Origin: Maribacter dokdonensis DSW-8
GTDB lineage: Bacteria; Bacteroidota; Bacteroidia; Flavobacteriales; Flavobacteriaceae
Reading direction: 5' to 3'
NCBI RefSeq assembly: GCF_001447995.1
Contig: NZ_LDPE01000001.1
Coordinates: 2,046,001 to 2,110,000 of the forward strand
Length of the DNA stretch: 64,000 nt
Below the pieces are notes generated by a model. It was not told the DNA's origin. It did not search any database and was given only the letters and a program-made list of their open reading frames with translations. How positions within the stretch are numbered: position 1 is the first letter of the stretch; the number at the start of each line of letters is the position of its first letter. The translations under genes and the position numbers were made by a program. Positions 18,095 through 27,556 of this stretch are shown here, piece after piece.

Positions 18095-18787
18095 TCACCG
18101 AATAGTTTTGAAGAAATTGGAACCCATAAAATCCGCTATTTTTTCTGGGCTTACATGAGTAATCTCCGTACTGGAAAATTCATTTAAATGCTGTGTAGCA
18201 ATATGGCATTTATATTCTGCAGTAAGATCAATTTCTTCTAAGTAAAATATTTCTTCACCTATTGTAGATGATCCGTCAATAATTTCAATAGAATCCAAAG
18301 CTACATTCAAACCGGTTCCATAAGCTTTTAAAACTGCTTCCTTCTGTGTCCAAAATTCAAAAAACTTTTCTTGCACATGTAAAGAACCAACCATATTGTC
18401 ATATTCCGATTTTGAGAATTGTAATCTAAAATCATTTATATCTACATTACTTATTTTCTCTACATCTACACCTATACCTCCATGAGACGTAAATGCACAA
18501 ACTATAAAATCATTTGAATGGGAGATGTTAAACTGAACCTCAGAATTATCTAAAAAAGGTCGTTTATCTTTAGAATATTCAATGGCAATATCATCGACAT
18601 TAATGTTATAGAATTTTTGTAAACCATATGCCAACAACAGTCTGCCTAAAATAGTAGACTTAGCATCTTGCCATCTTTTATATTTCGAATATTTAAGCAC
18701 AAATTCTTCAGGAAATTTCTCTTGTGCCTGCGCAAAGAAAATTTCATTGTCAATAGGTGTTAAGCTAGTACATAAAAGATGTGTCAT
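18095..18787 (-). CDS. 4'-phosphopantetheinyl transferase, Sfp type
   Basis: A 230-aa Sfp-type PPTase that converts apo carrier proteins to the holo form by moving phosphopantetheine from CoA to the conserved Ser. Visible motifs are FNISHSNDFIVCAF (P1 region), GIGVDVEKI (Mg-binding Asp and Glu) and FWTQKEAVLKAYGTGL (the WxxKEA signature). Length fits the Sfp subfamily rather than AcpS. It starts 39 bp after the stop of the NRPS-PKS gene on the same strand and almost certainly activates the three carrier domains encoded by this cluster. It has no FAL or other fused domain. Confidence 0.95.
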   Translation of the reverse strand: MTHLLCTSLTPIDNEIFFAQAQEKFPEEFVLKYSKYKRWQDAKSTILGRLLLAYGLQKFYNINVDDIAIEYSKDKRPFLDNSEVQFNISHSNDFIVCAFTSHGGIGVDVEKISNVDINDFRLQFSKSEYDNMVGSLHVQEKFFEFWTQKEAVLKAYGTGLNVALDSIEIIDGSSTIGEEIFYLEEIDLTAEYKCHIATQHLNEFSSTEITHVSPEKIADFMGSNFFKTIR

Positions 18788-18826
18788 CTAAACAGGTAAA
18801 CAATATTCCCAAACCATTCTATATCT

Positions 18827-21800
18827 CTAAATATCAATTTTTAAATAGCCATTTTCTTTTGTGGCATCTGCTACGTACCATGCTGGCTGCCCATTCTCAT
18901 CTCTACCTAAACGAGCACCTGGCACAGGTGGTGTGTTCAATCTCTCAAAAGAATTTTGCATTGTAACGGCATGCCCATTGGTTTCCTTTTTTAATATCCC
19001 AACAGTTACCAATTCATCAATGGAATCTAAAAGTGTTTTCTTCAAAAAGTCCACATCCTCATTGGTATATGCCGTTGTTAAAAAGCAAGGGAAGCCATCC
19101 CAAATATGTATCCCTTTCTCTCGCATAATTACAAACAGTAATTCCGAATACGGAATTTCTTTCTTAAACTTTATCCTCCATAAAGACCCAAAATAATTGA
19201 TCTCTAATGGCAGCCCTTTTTTAGCAAAATTTTCATTTAAACTAACCACCATTTGTTCAGTCATGGCAGAAACATTTGCCTGCAAACTTGGTCCTTGTTC
19301 TTTCATATGGAGCAAAGCCGCCTTTGCAGAGGCTAATGCCAAAGGATGGCGAACAAAAGTACCGGCAAAATAAGTAACCCCAACTTCTGGGTAAGAATCA
19401 TCTCCATACTGCCAAAAGCCGCCATCAAGTGCATCCATATACTCTTTTTTACCCAATATAGCACCGATGGATACACCACCACCTATGACCTTACCATAGG
19501 TTGCAATATCCGCCTTAACATCAAAAAGGGCCTGGGCACCACCCGGATGCATTCTAAAACCGGTAATAACCTCATCAAAAATAAATGGTATTTCTTCGGC
19601 TGCAGTTATTTCCCTTACTTGCTTTATAAATTCTATGGGTTGAAATTCCGGTCTACGGCTCTGTACCGGTTCTACAAGAACGGCCGCCACTTCATGTGCT
19701 CTATCTTTAATAATCTGCAAGCTTTCCTCAGTACCGTAATCAAGGATCAACATATTTTGAACCGCTTCTGGTAGTATCCCTGCTGCAGCCGGAAAAGTTT
19801 TCTTTTTCTGGGTTCCCCTTACGATACCCTCATCATTAATTCCGTGGTAAGACCCCGTAAAAGCAATAATAAGCGAACGCCCGGTTACGGTACGTGCAAT
19901 CCTCATGGCACCCAATACAGCTTCTGACCCTGTATTACATAAAGCAGCCCTGTCATGACCTGTAAACTCTAAAAGTAAATCACACACTTCACCAGCCAAC
20001 GGATGTTGCGGCCCAACTTCATATCCTAGATCCACTTGTTTGTGCATTGCCTCTTTAATAAAATCTGGCTGGTACCCAAAGAAACACGAACCAAACCCGT
20101 TCAAAGCATCTATATACCGGTTGCCGTCTAGGTCCCAAAGTCTATTTCCCTGAGATTTACCGATCACTATGGGATATACCAAATCTTTGGTCAATGGTTT
20201 GAAACCCGACACCACTCTTGGATCTGCCATTTTTGCCCTGTGATTCTGGGCATAATTTTTACTGCCAATGGTTTTCTTGTTATATCTAGCAGTCAATTCA
20301 TTTAAGTATTGAGACTGAGCTTGATCTAAACCGGTTGTTTGCTTTTCTATTCTTGGTGAAGCTCCAAACGGTTTTTTATGTTCTTGTTTTTCCTGTTCCG
20401 TACGTATATCCATACTACTTGCACCATTGACCTTTTCTGGTTGTTGAGGAGCACTTGGCGCAACACTTGGTTGTACAGTAGCTACCGATCCACCTTGTAA
20501 AAGCTGTAATTGCTTGCTAAGCAGTTGAAGTTGCTCCCCAATTAGACCAATAGCCGTTTGGTTACCAGCAGCGGTAGCATATTGGGCTGCGTTATTTTCT
20601 TGAACCTGATGTACTGCAACTGTAGGCTGTTGAACCACTTGTGGTTGTGGCTTTAGAACTTCTTCAGGTAAATTAGCATCTAAATAGCTTGCTAAAAGTT
20701 CTGGTGTATTAATATCCTCATTAAGCTGTCTAAATGTAATTGGAATTTTAAATTCTCTCTTACAAGTAATAGCCATTTGAGTAAGGATAAGGGAATCTAA
20801 CCCTAGTTCTAAAAAGCTTAGATTTTTGTCATTGGCTTCAATTTCAATACCATAATTGTTTGAAACTAACTCCGAAATTTTATTTAAAATGGTCACGTTT
20901 CTCATTGGTGTAACGCTTTTTGGTTTTTCTGTTAAGGTCTGTATTGTTGGATTGGTATGAACACTAGTCCTTTCAATTTTTGATTGAGTGACAATAGGGT
21001 CTATCCAACATGGTTTTCGGTCAAACACATAGGTAGGCAATCTTAATCTATGTCTGCCCTGTTTGTCATAAAAACTAGTCCAATCTATGGTTATACCCGT
21101 TAACCATAATTGTCCTAAGGCATTAAGTACGCCGTGGTAATTATTTTCATTGGTTTTAGGCACCGGTAATGAAGCTATAGACTTAATTTTTCTTGCCTGT
21201 TTGTTCTGACGACTTAGCGTAGTAAGAGTATTACCCGGACCTACTTCTAACAATACCACATCTTCTAATTTCACTAAGGTATCCATAGCATTAGAAAATT
21301 TTACGGTATCGCGTAAATGATTGGTCCAATATATGGGATCCAGGGCCTCCTCATTGGTCAGCCAAGTACCTGTTACCGTAGATACTATGGGTATCTTTGG
21401 AATATTTAAATCGATATTTTCGACAATAGCGCCGAACTCCTCTAAAATAGGGTTCATCATTGCGGAATGAAAAGCATGGCTTGTAGCTATTAATCTATAA
21501 GGCAAATTTTCTTCCTTAAGTACCTCTGCAAATTTTTCAATTTCATTATCCTCACCAGAAACTACACAAAGTTTATGGGAATTAACAGCGGCTACAGATA
21601 AGGTTTTTGGCAATATTTTATGGAGCGATTCTTCATCTATACGAACGGTGAGCATACTACCTTTAGGAAGTGTACTTACCAAAATACCCCTCAAGGAAAC
21701 CAGTTTTAATGCATCTTCCAAGCTAAAAATGCCAGCCAGATGAGCCCCAACAAACTCCCCTAAACTATGACCGCAAATTACGGTAGGTTGAATTCCCCAA

Positions 21801-24800
21801 CTAATCCATAATTGAGATAGTGCATATTCTATGGTAAACAACGCCGGCTGTGTAAACCGTGTATCGCGAAGCTTATTTTCCGCTTCCTCGTTTAAAGATT
21901 CCGGGAAAATTATTTTTCTGATATCCAACTTTAGGGTGTCCAGCAACAAGTTGGCACATTTATCCACAGCATCTTTAAATACACCTTCGCTACTATACAA
22001 CTCCTTGCCCATGTTCAAAAACTGGGAACCTTGCCCTGGAAATAAGAACGCCACTTCATTAGCAACTGCCCTAACTACTGACGATTGTGCTGTTTTATTA
22101 TCTTTATCAAACAGTACATCTGAAGCCTCTTTAGTGTTCGATGCCAATATAAACCTTCTAGTACCAAAACTAGCTTTAGTAGTACTCAGCGTATAAGCCA
22201 CATCTGCTAAATTCTCCTCTTTATCAGCATCAAAATGAGCTTTCAAGGCACTTTCATAACCCTCTAAACTTGTATTCGTTTTTGCGGAAATAGGTAAAAG
22301 CTGTACCGGTCTTTGTTGCACAGGCTCTTTTACCTTCATCTCATATTCTTCTAATACCACGTGTACATTGGTACCTCCAACGCCAAAAGAACTTACCCCG
22401 GCTCTTCTCGGACCTTCTACGTCCCATGAAGCCAAAGTATTGTTTACATAAAACGGACTATTATCAAAATCTATTACCGGGTTAGGTTTTTCATACCCTA
22501 AAGAAGGTGGTAATTGTTTATGGTTAAAGGCCAATATCGTTTTAATCAAACCAGTTACACCTGCCGCAGCGGTAAGGTGGCCCATATTACTTTTTACCGA
22601 ACCTAGTCCACAATAGTTTTTCTTGGATTGCTCGCCAAAGGCAAGGTTGAGTCCGTCCATCTCAATAGGATCTCCTAAAGGCGTGGCCGTACCATGAGCC
22701 TCTACATAGCTAATGGTTGCAGGTGAAATACCGGCATCATTAATAGCGCTCCTAATAGCGTTGGCCTGCCCTTCTGCGCTAGGAGCCGTAAAGCTACCCT
22801 TGCCACCGCCATCATTGTTAATACCTACACCCTTAATCACTCCATATATAAAATCCCCATCCTTTTTAGCTTCCTCCAAATCCTTTAAAACAACCACTCC
22901 TGCACCATCGCTGAACACGGTTCCTTTTGCTTGAGAATCAAAAGGTCTACAATGACCGTCTGTACTGAGCATTGATCCTTCTTGATACAAATGACCACTA
23001 TTAATTGGTGCCGTTATACTAGAGCCCCCAGCGAGAGCAACCTCACAATGTCCATTTCTAATAGCTTCGACCGCTTCGGCTATAGCCAGCAAAGATGTGG
23101 AGCATGCGGATTGTACACTTACCGCCGGACCTTTTAAATCTAAATGATAAGCCGTTCTTGATGATATATAGTCCTTTTCATTTACCGTATCCAGTTGTAG
23201 CTGACCAACGGACTCTATCAATTCATGGTTCGGTAAAATGTTCTTTTGATAATACGTATTGGTACCCGTACCGGCATAGACCCCAACCCTACCGTTATAA
23301 TGTTCCGGAAGATGACCAGACTCTTCAAGTGCTTCCCATGCAAGCTCTAAAAACAAACGTTGCTGAGGATCCATGGCCGCCGCATGTTTAGGCGTTAAGC
23401 CAAAGAAACGCGCATCGAACATTTTAACAGAAGGCACTACACCTCTTGCAGCTACGTACAAGCTATCATTTCTTAAGGTTTCAGGAATACTTTGGTCCAA
23501 TTCTTCTTTGGTGAAAAATGAAATAGTTTCCTTTCCATTTTTTAAGACCTCCCAAAATTCATCAATATTCTTGGCTCCGGGAAATCTGCCCGTCATACCA
23601 ATAACGGCAACATCGTTAGATGAAGCATTATTTTTCTCTTTTCGCTTATTGGATAATATAGCTGGTTCTTTGTCGCCTTCTATAAATTTTACAAGTGCTG
23701 CAATGGTCGTATGTTGATAGAGCTTGGTTACCGGAATTCTCTTGTTCAGGGTTTTCATAATGGCATTTACGACTTTTTGTGCCATGAGCGAGGTACCGCC
23801 CATTTCAAAAAAGTTATCATCAACACCAATACCGGAAAGTTTTAATTCCTTTTCCCAAATAGCAGCTATACTCTTCTCTACCTTGGTACGTGGTTTTTTA
23901 AAGATCACATCTGAATTTGACCTTAGATACCCGGGAGCCGGTAGCTTTTCCTTATCAATTTTCCCATTAGAGTTTGTAGAAAACTCATCTACCCACATTA
24001 AAAAAGTGGGGACCATAAATTCTGGTAACTTGTTGACAAGCGCTAGTCTAATACCGGTCATTTCAGGTTTCTCACCAACAGCCTGCATATATGCTACCAA
24101 TCTGGTTTCACCTTCCTCATTTGTATTTGGCAACACCACAGTACGTTCAATACCGTCTAAAGCATTAATGGTAGATTCTATTTCCCCTAATTCTATACGG
24201 TGTCCACGAATTTTAACTTGATGGTCAATTCTGCCAATATATTCTAGAGTACCATTTGAAAGTCTTCTTACCAAATCTCCCGAGCGATACATTTTTTGCC
24301 CAGGTTCAAAAGGATTCGCAATAAACTTTTCACTGGTCAATTCCGATCTATTTAAATAACCTCTTGCCAATCCAAGACCTGAAATGCACAGTTCACCTAT
24401 AACCCCTACAGGTTGTAACTGGTTTTTGGTATTCACTACATGTGAAGTTAACGATGACACACAATTACCAATATTGGAAACATTGGTTCTTACATCCTCA
24501 TCATCAATGATTTTAAATGTTGTAAATATGGTAGTTTCGGTAATACCGTAGCCGTTTACAAATTGAATACCCGGAAATTTACGGTACCATTTTTCTAAAT
24601 ATTTTGGAAACAATGCCTCACCACCAAAAATGACGTATCGCAATTTCAGATCGATATCACCTGAAGGTAAGCTACCCATGATATTTAAAAATGATGATGG
24701 TGTTTGGTTCAGAATGGTCACCTTTTCTTTTATGAGCAAGGACATAAATTCAAAAGGATCCTTGATCACTTCACTGGAAGGAATTATCAATTTACCCCCA

Positions 24801-26194
24801 AACAACAACGCTCCGTAAATCTCCCAAACAGAAAAATCAAAACAGTACGAATGGAACATGGTCCAAACATCGTTCTCATTGAAATCATAGAAAGGATCAT
24901 CATTAACAAATAAACTAACGATATTTCTATGTTCTAACATGACACCTTTAGGATTACCTGTAGTTCCTGAAGTGTAAATGATATAAATCAAGTCGTTAGG
25001 CAATAGCACTATACCTGTTAATGGGGCAGTTGTAAAACTAGCTTTAGTTGCCTTGAACTCTTCAATTGCTGCGGCATCTACCGTTATATTGCAATTGCTA
25101 TCGTTTTTAATATATTCTTTGCGTTTTTCTGGGTAGTTTGGGTCAACAGGCACGTATGCGGCACCAGTTTTCATAATCCCCATCATACCAATAATTAGCC
25201 ATTCACTCCTATCTAGAATCAAGCAAGCCAGGTCCCTTGGTTTAACCCTTTTTTTTTGAATTAAATAATTTGCAAATTGATTGGACAGCTCATCTAACTC
25301 CCTGTACGTTATTGTATGCTCCTCAAAGGCTACAGCTATACGATCTGGAGTTTTTAGAGCCTGCTCCTTAAGCAAATCAACCACGGTTTTATCCGTTGGA
25401 TAGTCTACGGTAGGTGTATTGAATTCAGTTAACAATATTTCACGCTCCTTATCTAAAAGAAAATCTATACTTCCTATTTCAGAAGTTGAATTTTCCATTA
25501 ATGGAGAAATGATGCTCATATAATGCATCATAAACTGTTCAATAAAACTATTTTCAAATACCGCATCATTATATACGACATCTAACCTAATAGTATCAGC
25601 ATTAATCTCAAGATTAATTTCCAAATTAGATTTGACATATACTTCACCTATCCTTTTAATCTCATTGAACGTATCAATATCATTAGAGACAGAAGTATCA
25701 TCAGTCTTTCTAGCGTTAATGGAAAGCACGACATCTTGTAGTGCATTGTGACCATTGGTATCGATTAAATTAAAATCTACCAATAACTTTTCAGAAGGAT
25801 AAAAATTTTCTTGATTTAGCGATAACCTTTCAGTAGTGTCTTTATTTACCCTATTAAAGTTATATTCAGCCTCAATGATATTTCTAAATAAAGATAGATT
25901 TTGATCTAACAATAGTCCAAAAGCAATATCATTCTGATTTGTATACCTATGAAAGAGTACAGCTAATGCAGAAATTGCAAAAGTCGTTATTTCATTAGGG
26001 GAAGAAGTATTTGATTTCAAATTACCAGACAACTGTTCAGAAAAATAAGTACGCAACAAAACCCCTTTTGAAGCGGTATCGTTTACTTTTAAATTTCTAT
26101 TGGGCAAGTCAAGCAATTTTATGTCGTCTGACAATAAATTTTCCCAATAGATTTTAGCGCTACTGGAAACAGCCCCTTTATTTTTGGCATTCAT
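18827..26194 (-). CDS. Hybrid NRPS-PKS: C(partial)-A-PCP-KS-AT-ACP-aminotransferase
   Basis: A 2455-aa multienzyme. Order by residue: C-terminal half of a condensation domain without HHxxxDG (about 10-255); adenylation domain with YTSGTTGNPKG (about 405) and NGKIDKEKL; PCP with GGTSL (about 800); ketosynthase from about 858 with Cys in QSACSTS (1030), His in EAHGTATP (1167) and in GHLTAAAG (1206); malonyl-type acyltransferase with GHSLGE (1477) and HAFH (1573); ACP with LGLDSL (1800); Gln/Pro-rich linker; and a class III PLP aminotransferase (about 1990-2400) with DEVITGFR and the Schiff-base Lys in TYGKVIGGG. No ketoreductase, dehydratase or thioesterase is present. My reading of the A-domain pocket is D-F-W-N-I-G-G-I-F-K, threonine-like in the first six positions. 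Chain passes to the terminal NRPS. Confidence 0.95.
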   Translation of the reverse strand: MNAKNKGAVSSSAKIYWENLLSDDIKLLDLPNRNLKVNDTASKGVLLRTYFSEQLSGNLKSNTSSPNEITTFAISALAVLFHRYTNQNDIAFGLLLDQNLSLFRNIIEAEYNFNRVNKDTTERLSLNQENFYPSEKLLVDFNLIDTNGHNALQDVVLSINARKTDDTSVSNDIDTFNEIKRIGEVYVKSNLEINLEINADTIRLDVVYNDAVFENSFIEQFMMHYMSIISPLMENSTSEIGSIDFLLDKEREILLTEFNTPTVDYPTDKTVVDLLKEQALKTPDRIAVAFEEHTITYRELDELSNQFANYLIQKKRVKPRDLACLILDRSEWLIIGMMGIMKTGAAYVPVDPNYPEKRKEYIKNDSNCNITVDAAAIEEFKATKASFTTAPLTGIVLLPNDLIYIIYTSGTTGNPKGVMLEHRNIVSLFVNDDPFYDFNENDVWTMFHSYCFDFSVWEIYGALLFGGKLIIPSSEVIKDPFEFMSLLIKEKVTILNQTPSSFLNIMGSLPSGDIDLKLRYVIFGGEALFPKYLEKWYRKFPGIQFVNGYGITETTIFTTFKIIDDEDVRTNVSNIGNCVSSLTSHVVNTKNQLQPVGVIGELCISGLGLARGYLNRSELTSEKFIANPFEPGQKMYRSGDLVRRLSNGTLEYIGRIDHQVKIRGHRIELGEIESTINALDGIERTVVLPNTNEEGETRLVAYMQAVGEKPEMTGIRLALVNKLPEFMVPTFLMWVDEFSTNSNGKIDKEKLPAPGYLRSNSDVIFKKPRTKVEKSIAAIWEKELKLSGIGVDDNFFEMGGTSLMAQKVVNAIMKTLNKRIPVTKLYQHTTIAALVKFIEGDKEPAILSNKRKEKNNASSNDVAVIGMTGRFPGAKNIDEFWEVLKNGKETISFFTKEELDQSIPETLRNDSLYVAARGVVPSVKMFDARFFGLTPKHAAAMDPQQRLFLELAWEALEESGHLPEHYNGRVGVYAGTGTNTYYQKNILPNHELIESVGQLQLDTVNEKDYISSRTAYHLDLKGPAVSVQSACSTSLLAIAEAVEAIRNGHCEVALAGGSSITAPINSGHLYQEGSMLSTDGHCRPFDSQAKGTVFSDGAGVVVLKDLEEAKKDGDFIYGVIKGVGINNDGGGKGSFTAPSAEGQANAIRSAINDAGISPATISYVEAHGTATPLGDPIEMDGLNLAFGEQSKKNYCGLGSVKSNMGHLTAAAGVTGLIKTILAFNHKQLPPSLGYEKPNPVIDFDNSPFYVNNTLASWDVEGPRRAGVSSFGVGGTNVHVVLEEYEMKVKEPVQQRPVQLLPISAKTNTSLEGYESALKAHFDADKEENLADVAYTLSTTKASFGTRRFILASNTKEASDVLFDKDNKTAQSSVVRAVANEVAFLFPGQGSQFLNMGKELYSSEGVFKDAVDKCANLLLDTLKLDIRKIIFPESLNEEAENKLRDTRFTQPALFTIEYALSQLWISWGIQPTVICGHSLGEFVGAHLAGIFSLEDALKLVSLRGILVSTLPKGSMLTVRIDEESLHKILPKTLSVAAVNSHKLCVVSGEDNEIEKFAEVLKEENLPYRLIATSHAFHSAMMNPILEEFGAIVENIDLNIPKIPIVSTVTGTWLTNEEALDPIYWTNHLRDTVKFSNAMDTLVKLEDVVLLEVGPGNTLTTLSRQNKQARKIKSIASLPVPKTNENNYHGVLNALGQLWLTGITIDWTSFYDKQGRHRLRLPTYVFDRKPCWIDPIVTQSKIERTSVHTNPTIQTLTEKPKSVTPMRNVTILNKISELVSNNYGIEIEANDKNLSFLELGLDSLILTQMAITCKREFKIPITFRQLNEDINTPELLASYLDANLPEEVLKPQPQVVQQPTVAVHQVQENNAAQYATAAGNQTAIGLIGEQLQLLSKQLQLLQGGSVATVQPSVAPSAPQQPEKVNGASSMDIRTEQEKQEHKKPFGASPRIEKQTTGLDQAQSQYLNELTARYNKKTIGSKNYAQNHRAKMADPRVVSGFKPLTKDLVYPIVIGKSQGNRLWDLDGNRYIDALNGFGSCFFGYQPDFIKEAMHKQVDLGYEVGPQHPLAGEVCDLLLEFTGHDRAALCNTGSEAVLGAMRIARTVTGRSLIIAFTGSYHGINDEGIVRGTQKKKTFPAAAGILPEAVQNMLILDYGTEESLQIIKDRAHEVAAVLVEPVQSRRPEFQPIEFIKQVREITAAEEIPFIFDEVITGFRMHPGGAQALFDVKADIATYGKVIGGGVSIGAILGKKEYMDALDGGFWQYGDDSYPEVGVTYFAGTFVRHPLALASAKAALLHMKEQGPSLQANVSAMTEQMVVSLNENFAKKGLPLEINYFGSLWRIKFKKEIPYSELLFVIMREKGIHIWDGFPCFLTTAYTNEDVDFLKKTLLDSIDELVTVGILKKETNGHAVTMQNSFERLNTPPVPGARLGRDENGQPAWYVADATKENGYLKIDI

Positions 26195-26673
26195 ATTTTA
26201 CTTAATGCTATAATTATCTACTAAGTTCGAGTACTTATCAAATTGCAAATGCCCAAAACATACTGCATGGATTATTGAATAGGTTAAAAGAAAATTGTTT
26301 TGTGCTAAAAGCTTCAACAAGCATACCTATTTTTATAAAATATTTGAATGTATCATTGAACATTATAATAGTAGTAAAATTAGTGAATCTATTGTATAAA
26401 TAAGATTTCAGCTAACAGCAATCAATGAACCATTTCAATCAAAATTAGATTACAAGCAATTGATTATCAATCAATTAAAAAATTATACGTCATCTACAAC
26501 TGAAACATAAATTATTTCATTCCTATAATTTCATCGAATAAAAAAAGACGTTCTTCGATATACAATTTCACCCAAATATGACTAGGTAGATGAACTGTGT
26601 TATATTTAAGATAATCGGCGATTTCAAATAGATATATTGTTTATTTTCACAAGTAAATTATAACAAGGTTAAA
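26195..26673. other. Divergent intergenic region of the NRPS-PKS cluster
   Basis: 479 bp between the divergent NRPS-PKS and methyltransferase starts; it must hold both promoters. On the minus strand TAATTTTG (26447 to 26440) matches the -7 box. An 8-bp perfect inverted repeat, AATTGATT/AATCAATT with a 3-nt spacer (26458-26476), sits where its -33 region would be and could be an operator. No ORF or terminator is visible. Confidence 0.4.
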
Positions 26674-27531
26674 ATGAAAGGAAAGCTTATACATCTCATA
26701 GGTGACTTACTCATATTGTTGATGCCAAAAAAAGCTAAGAAACTTGCAAAAACCGGCATGACAATTACCGATAGAAATAAAATTACCCTAATTGAGCTTT
26801 TTATGCGTAAGTCGCTATTAAAAAAAGTAGAGGATAAATCAGACTACAACACACTATCAGAATTTCATAAGGCATATTGGAAAAACAAAGGAGATGACTT
26901 CTTTACGGCCACCGATGACTCCTTTGAAAAAAACTTCTTACCCGAATGTTCTTTTATGTTTGACCTTTTAAAGAACAAATTATCTATAGAAGAGGAAGGT
27001 TTTAATACCCTAGTGGAGATTGGAACCGGCAACGGAAAAGTTTTAAATTATTTAAGCGAACAATTTCCACAAATAGACAGGTTCGTAGGTATTGACCTAA
27101 GTGAAAATCAAATAATTAGAAACCAAAAAACATACAGCAGGAACCAAAAACTTGAGTTTGTTGCCTGCGATGCTTTTGATTGGGTAAACACGTATGCCAA
27201 TAAGAATATGATTTTTGTAACTTCTAGAGGTGTACTTGAATACTTTACCGAAAGTAAGCTCCTAGACTTTTTACAACAGATAAATAGATTAGGAAACACC
27301 ATTTTTATAGCTATTGAGCCTAATGGAGTTAACCATGACCTTAATGCTAATACCGGTTCAGAGCCATATGGGTATGAGCGTTCATTTTCCCACAATTACA
27401 AGGTGCTTTTTAAGAAAGCTGGTTTTACATTATGGCATAGCTCAATAAAAGACAGCACCCTTGATCACTATTTTAGTTATATGGGTGCTGATAATTATAG
27501 TAAAAAAGCTGTAATGGTAGCCTTAAGATAG
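26674..27531 (+). CDS. SAM-dependent class I methyltransferase
   Basis: A 285-aa protein with a Rossmann-fold methyltransferase domain: motif I is LVEIGTGNGKVLNYL (about residue 110), motif II FVGIDLSENQI, and a post-I acidic CDAFDW. About 80 residues precede motif I and include a basic hydrophobic start (KLIHLIGDLLILLMPKKAKKL), perhaps a membrane-associated helix. It is divergent from the NRPS-PKS gene and convergent with the terminal NRPS gene (26 bp between stops), so it lies inside the cluster and may methylate the peptide product on O or N. This is inference from location; it carries no signature that fixes the substrate. Confidence 0.85.
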   Translation: MKGKLIHLIGDLLILLMPKKAKKLAKTGMTITDRNKITLIELFMRKSLLKKVEDKSDYNTLSEFHKAYWKNKGDDFFTATDDSFEKNFLPECSFMFDLLKNKLSIEEEGFNTLVEIGTGNGKVLNYLSEQFPQIDRFVGIDLSENQIIRNQKTYSRNQKLEFVACDAFDWVNTYANKNMIFVTSRGVLEYFTESKLLDFLQQINRLGNTIFIAIEPNGVNHDLNANTGSEPYGYERSFSHNYKVLFKKAGFTLWHSSIKDSTLDHYFSYMGADNYSKKAVMVALR

Positions 27532-27556
27532 TCTGGTATGGCTATCATTTTTACAC

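Noticed and set aside
18827..20300. C-terminal aminotransferase as an unrelated gene fused by a missed stop
   Set aside because: Frame is continuous through a normal Gln/Pro-rich linker, and KS-AT-ACP-aminotransferase order is known from other assembly lines.
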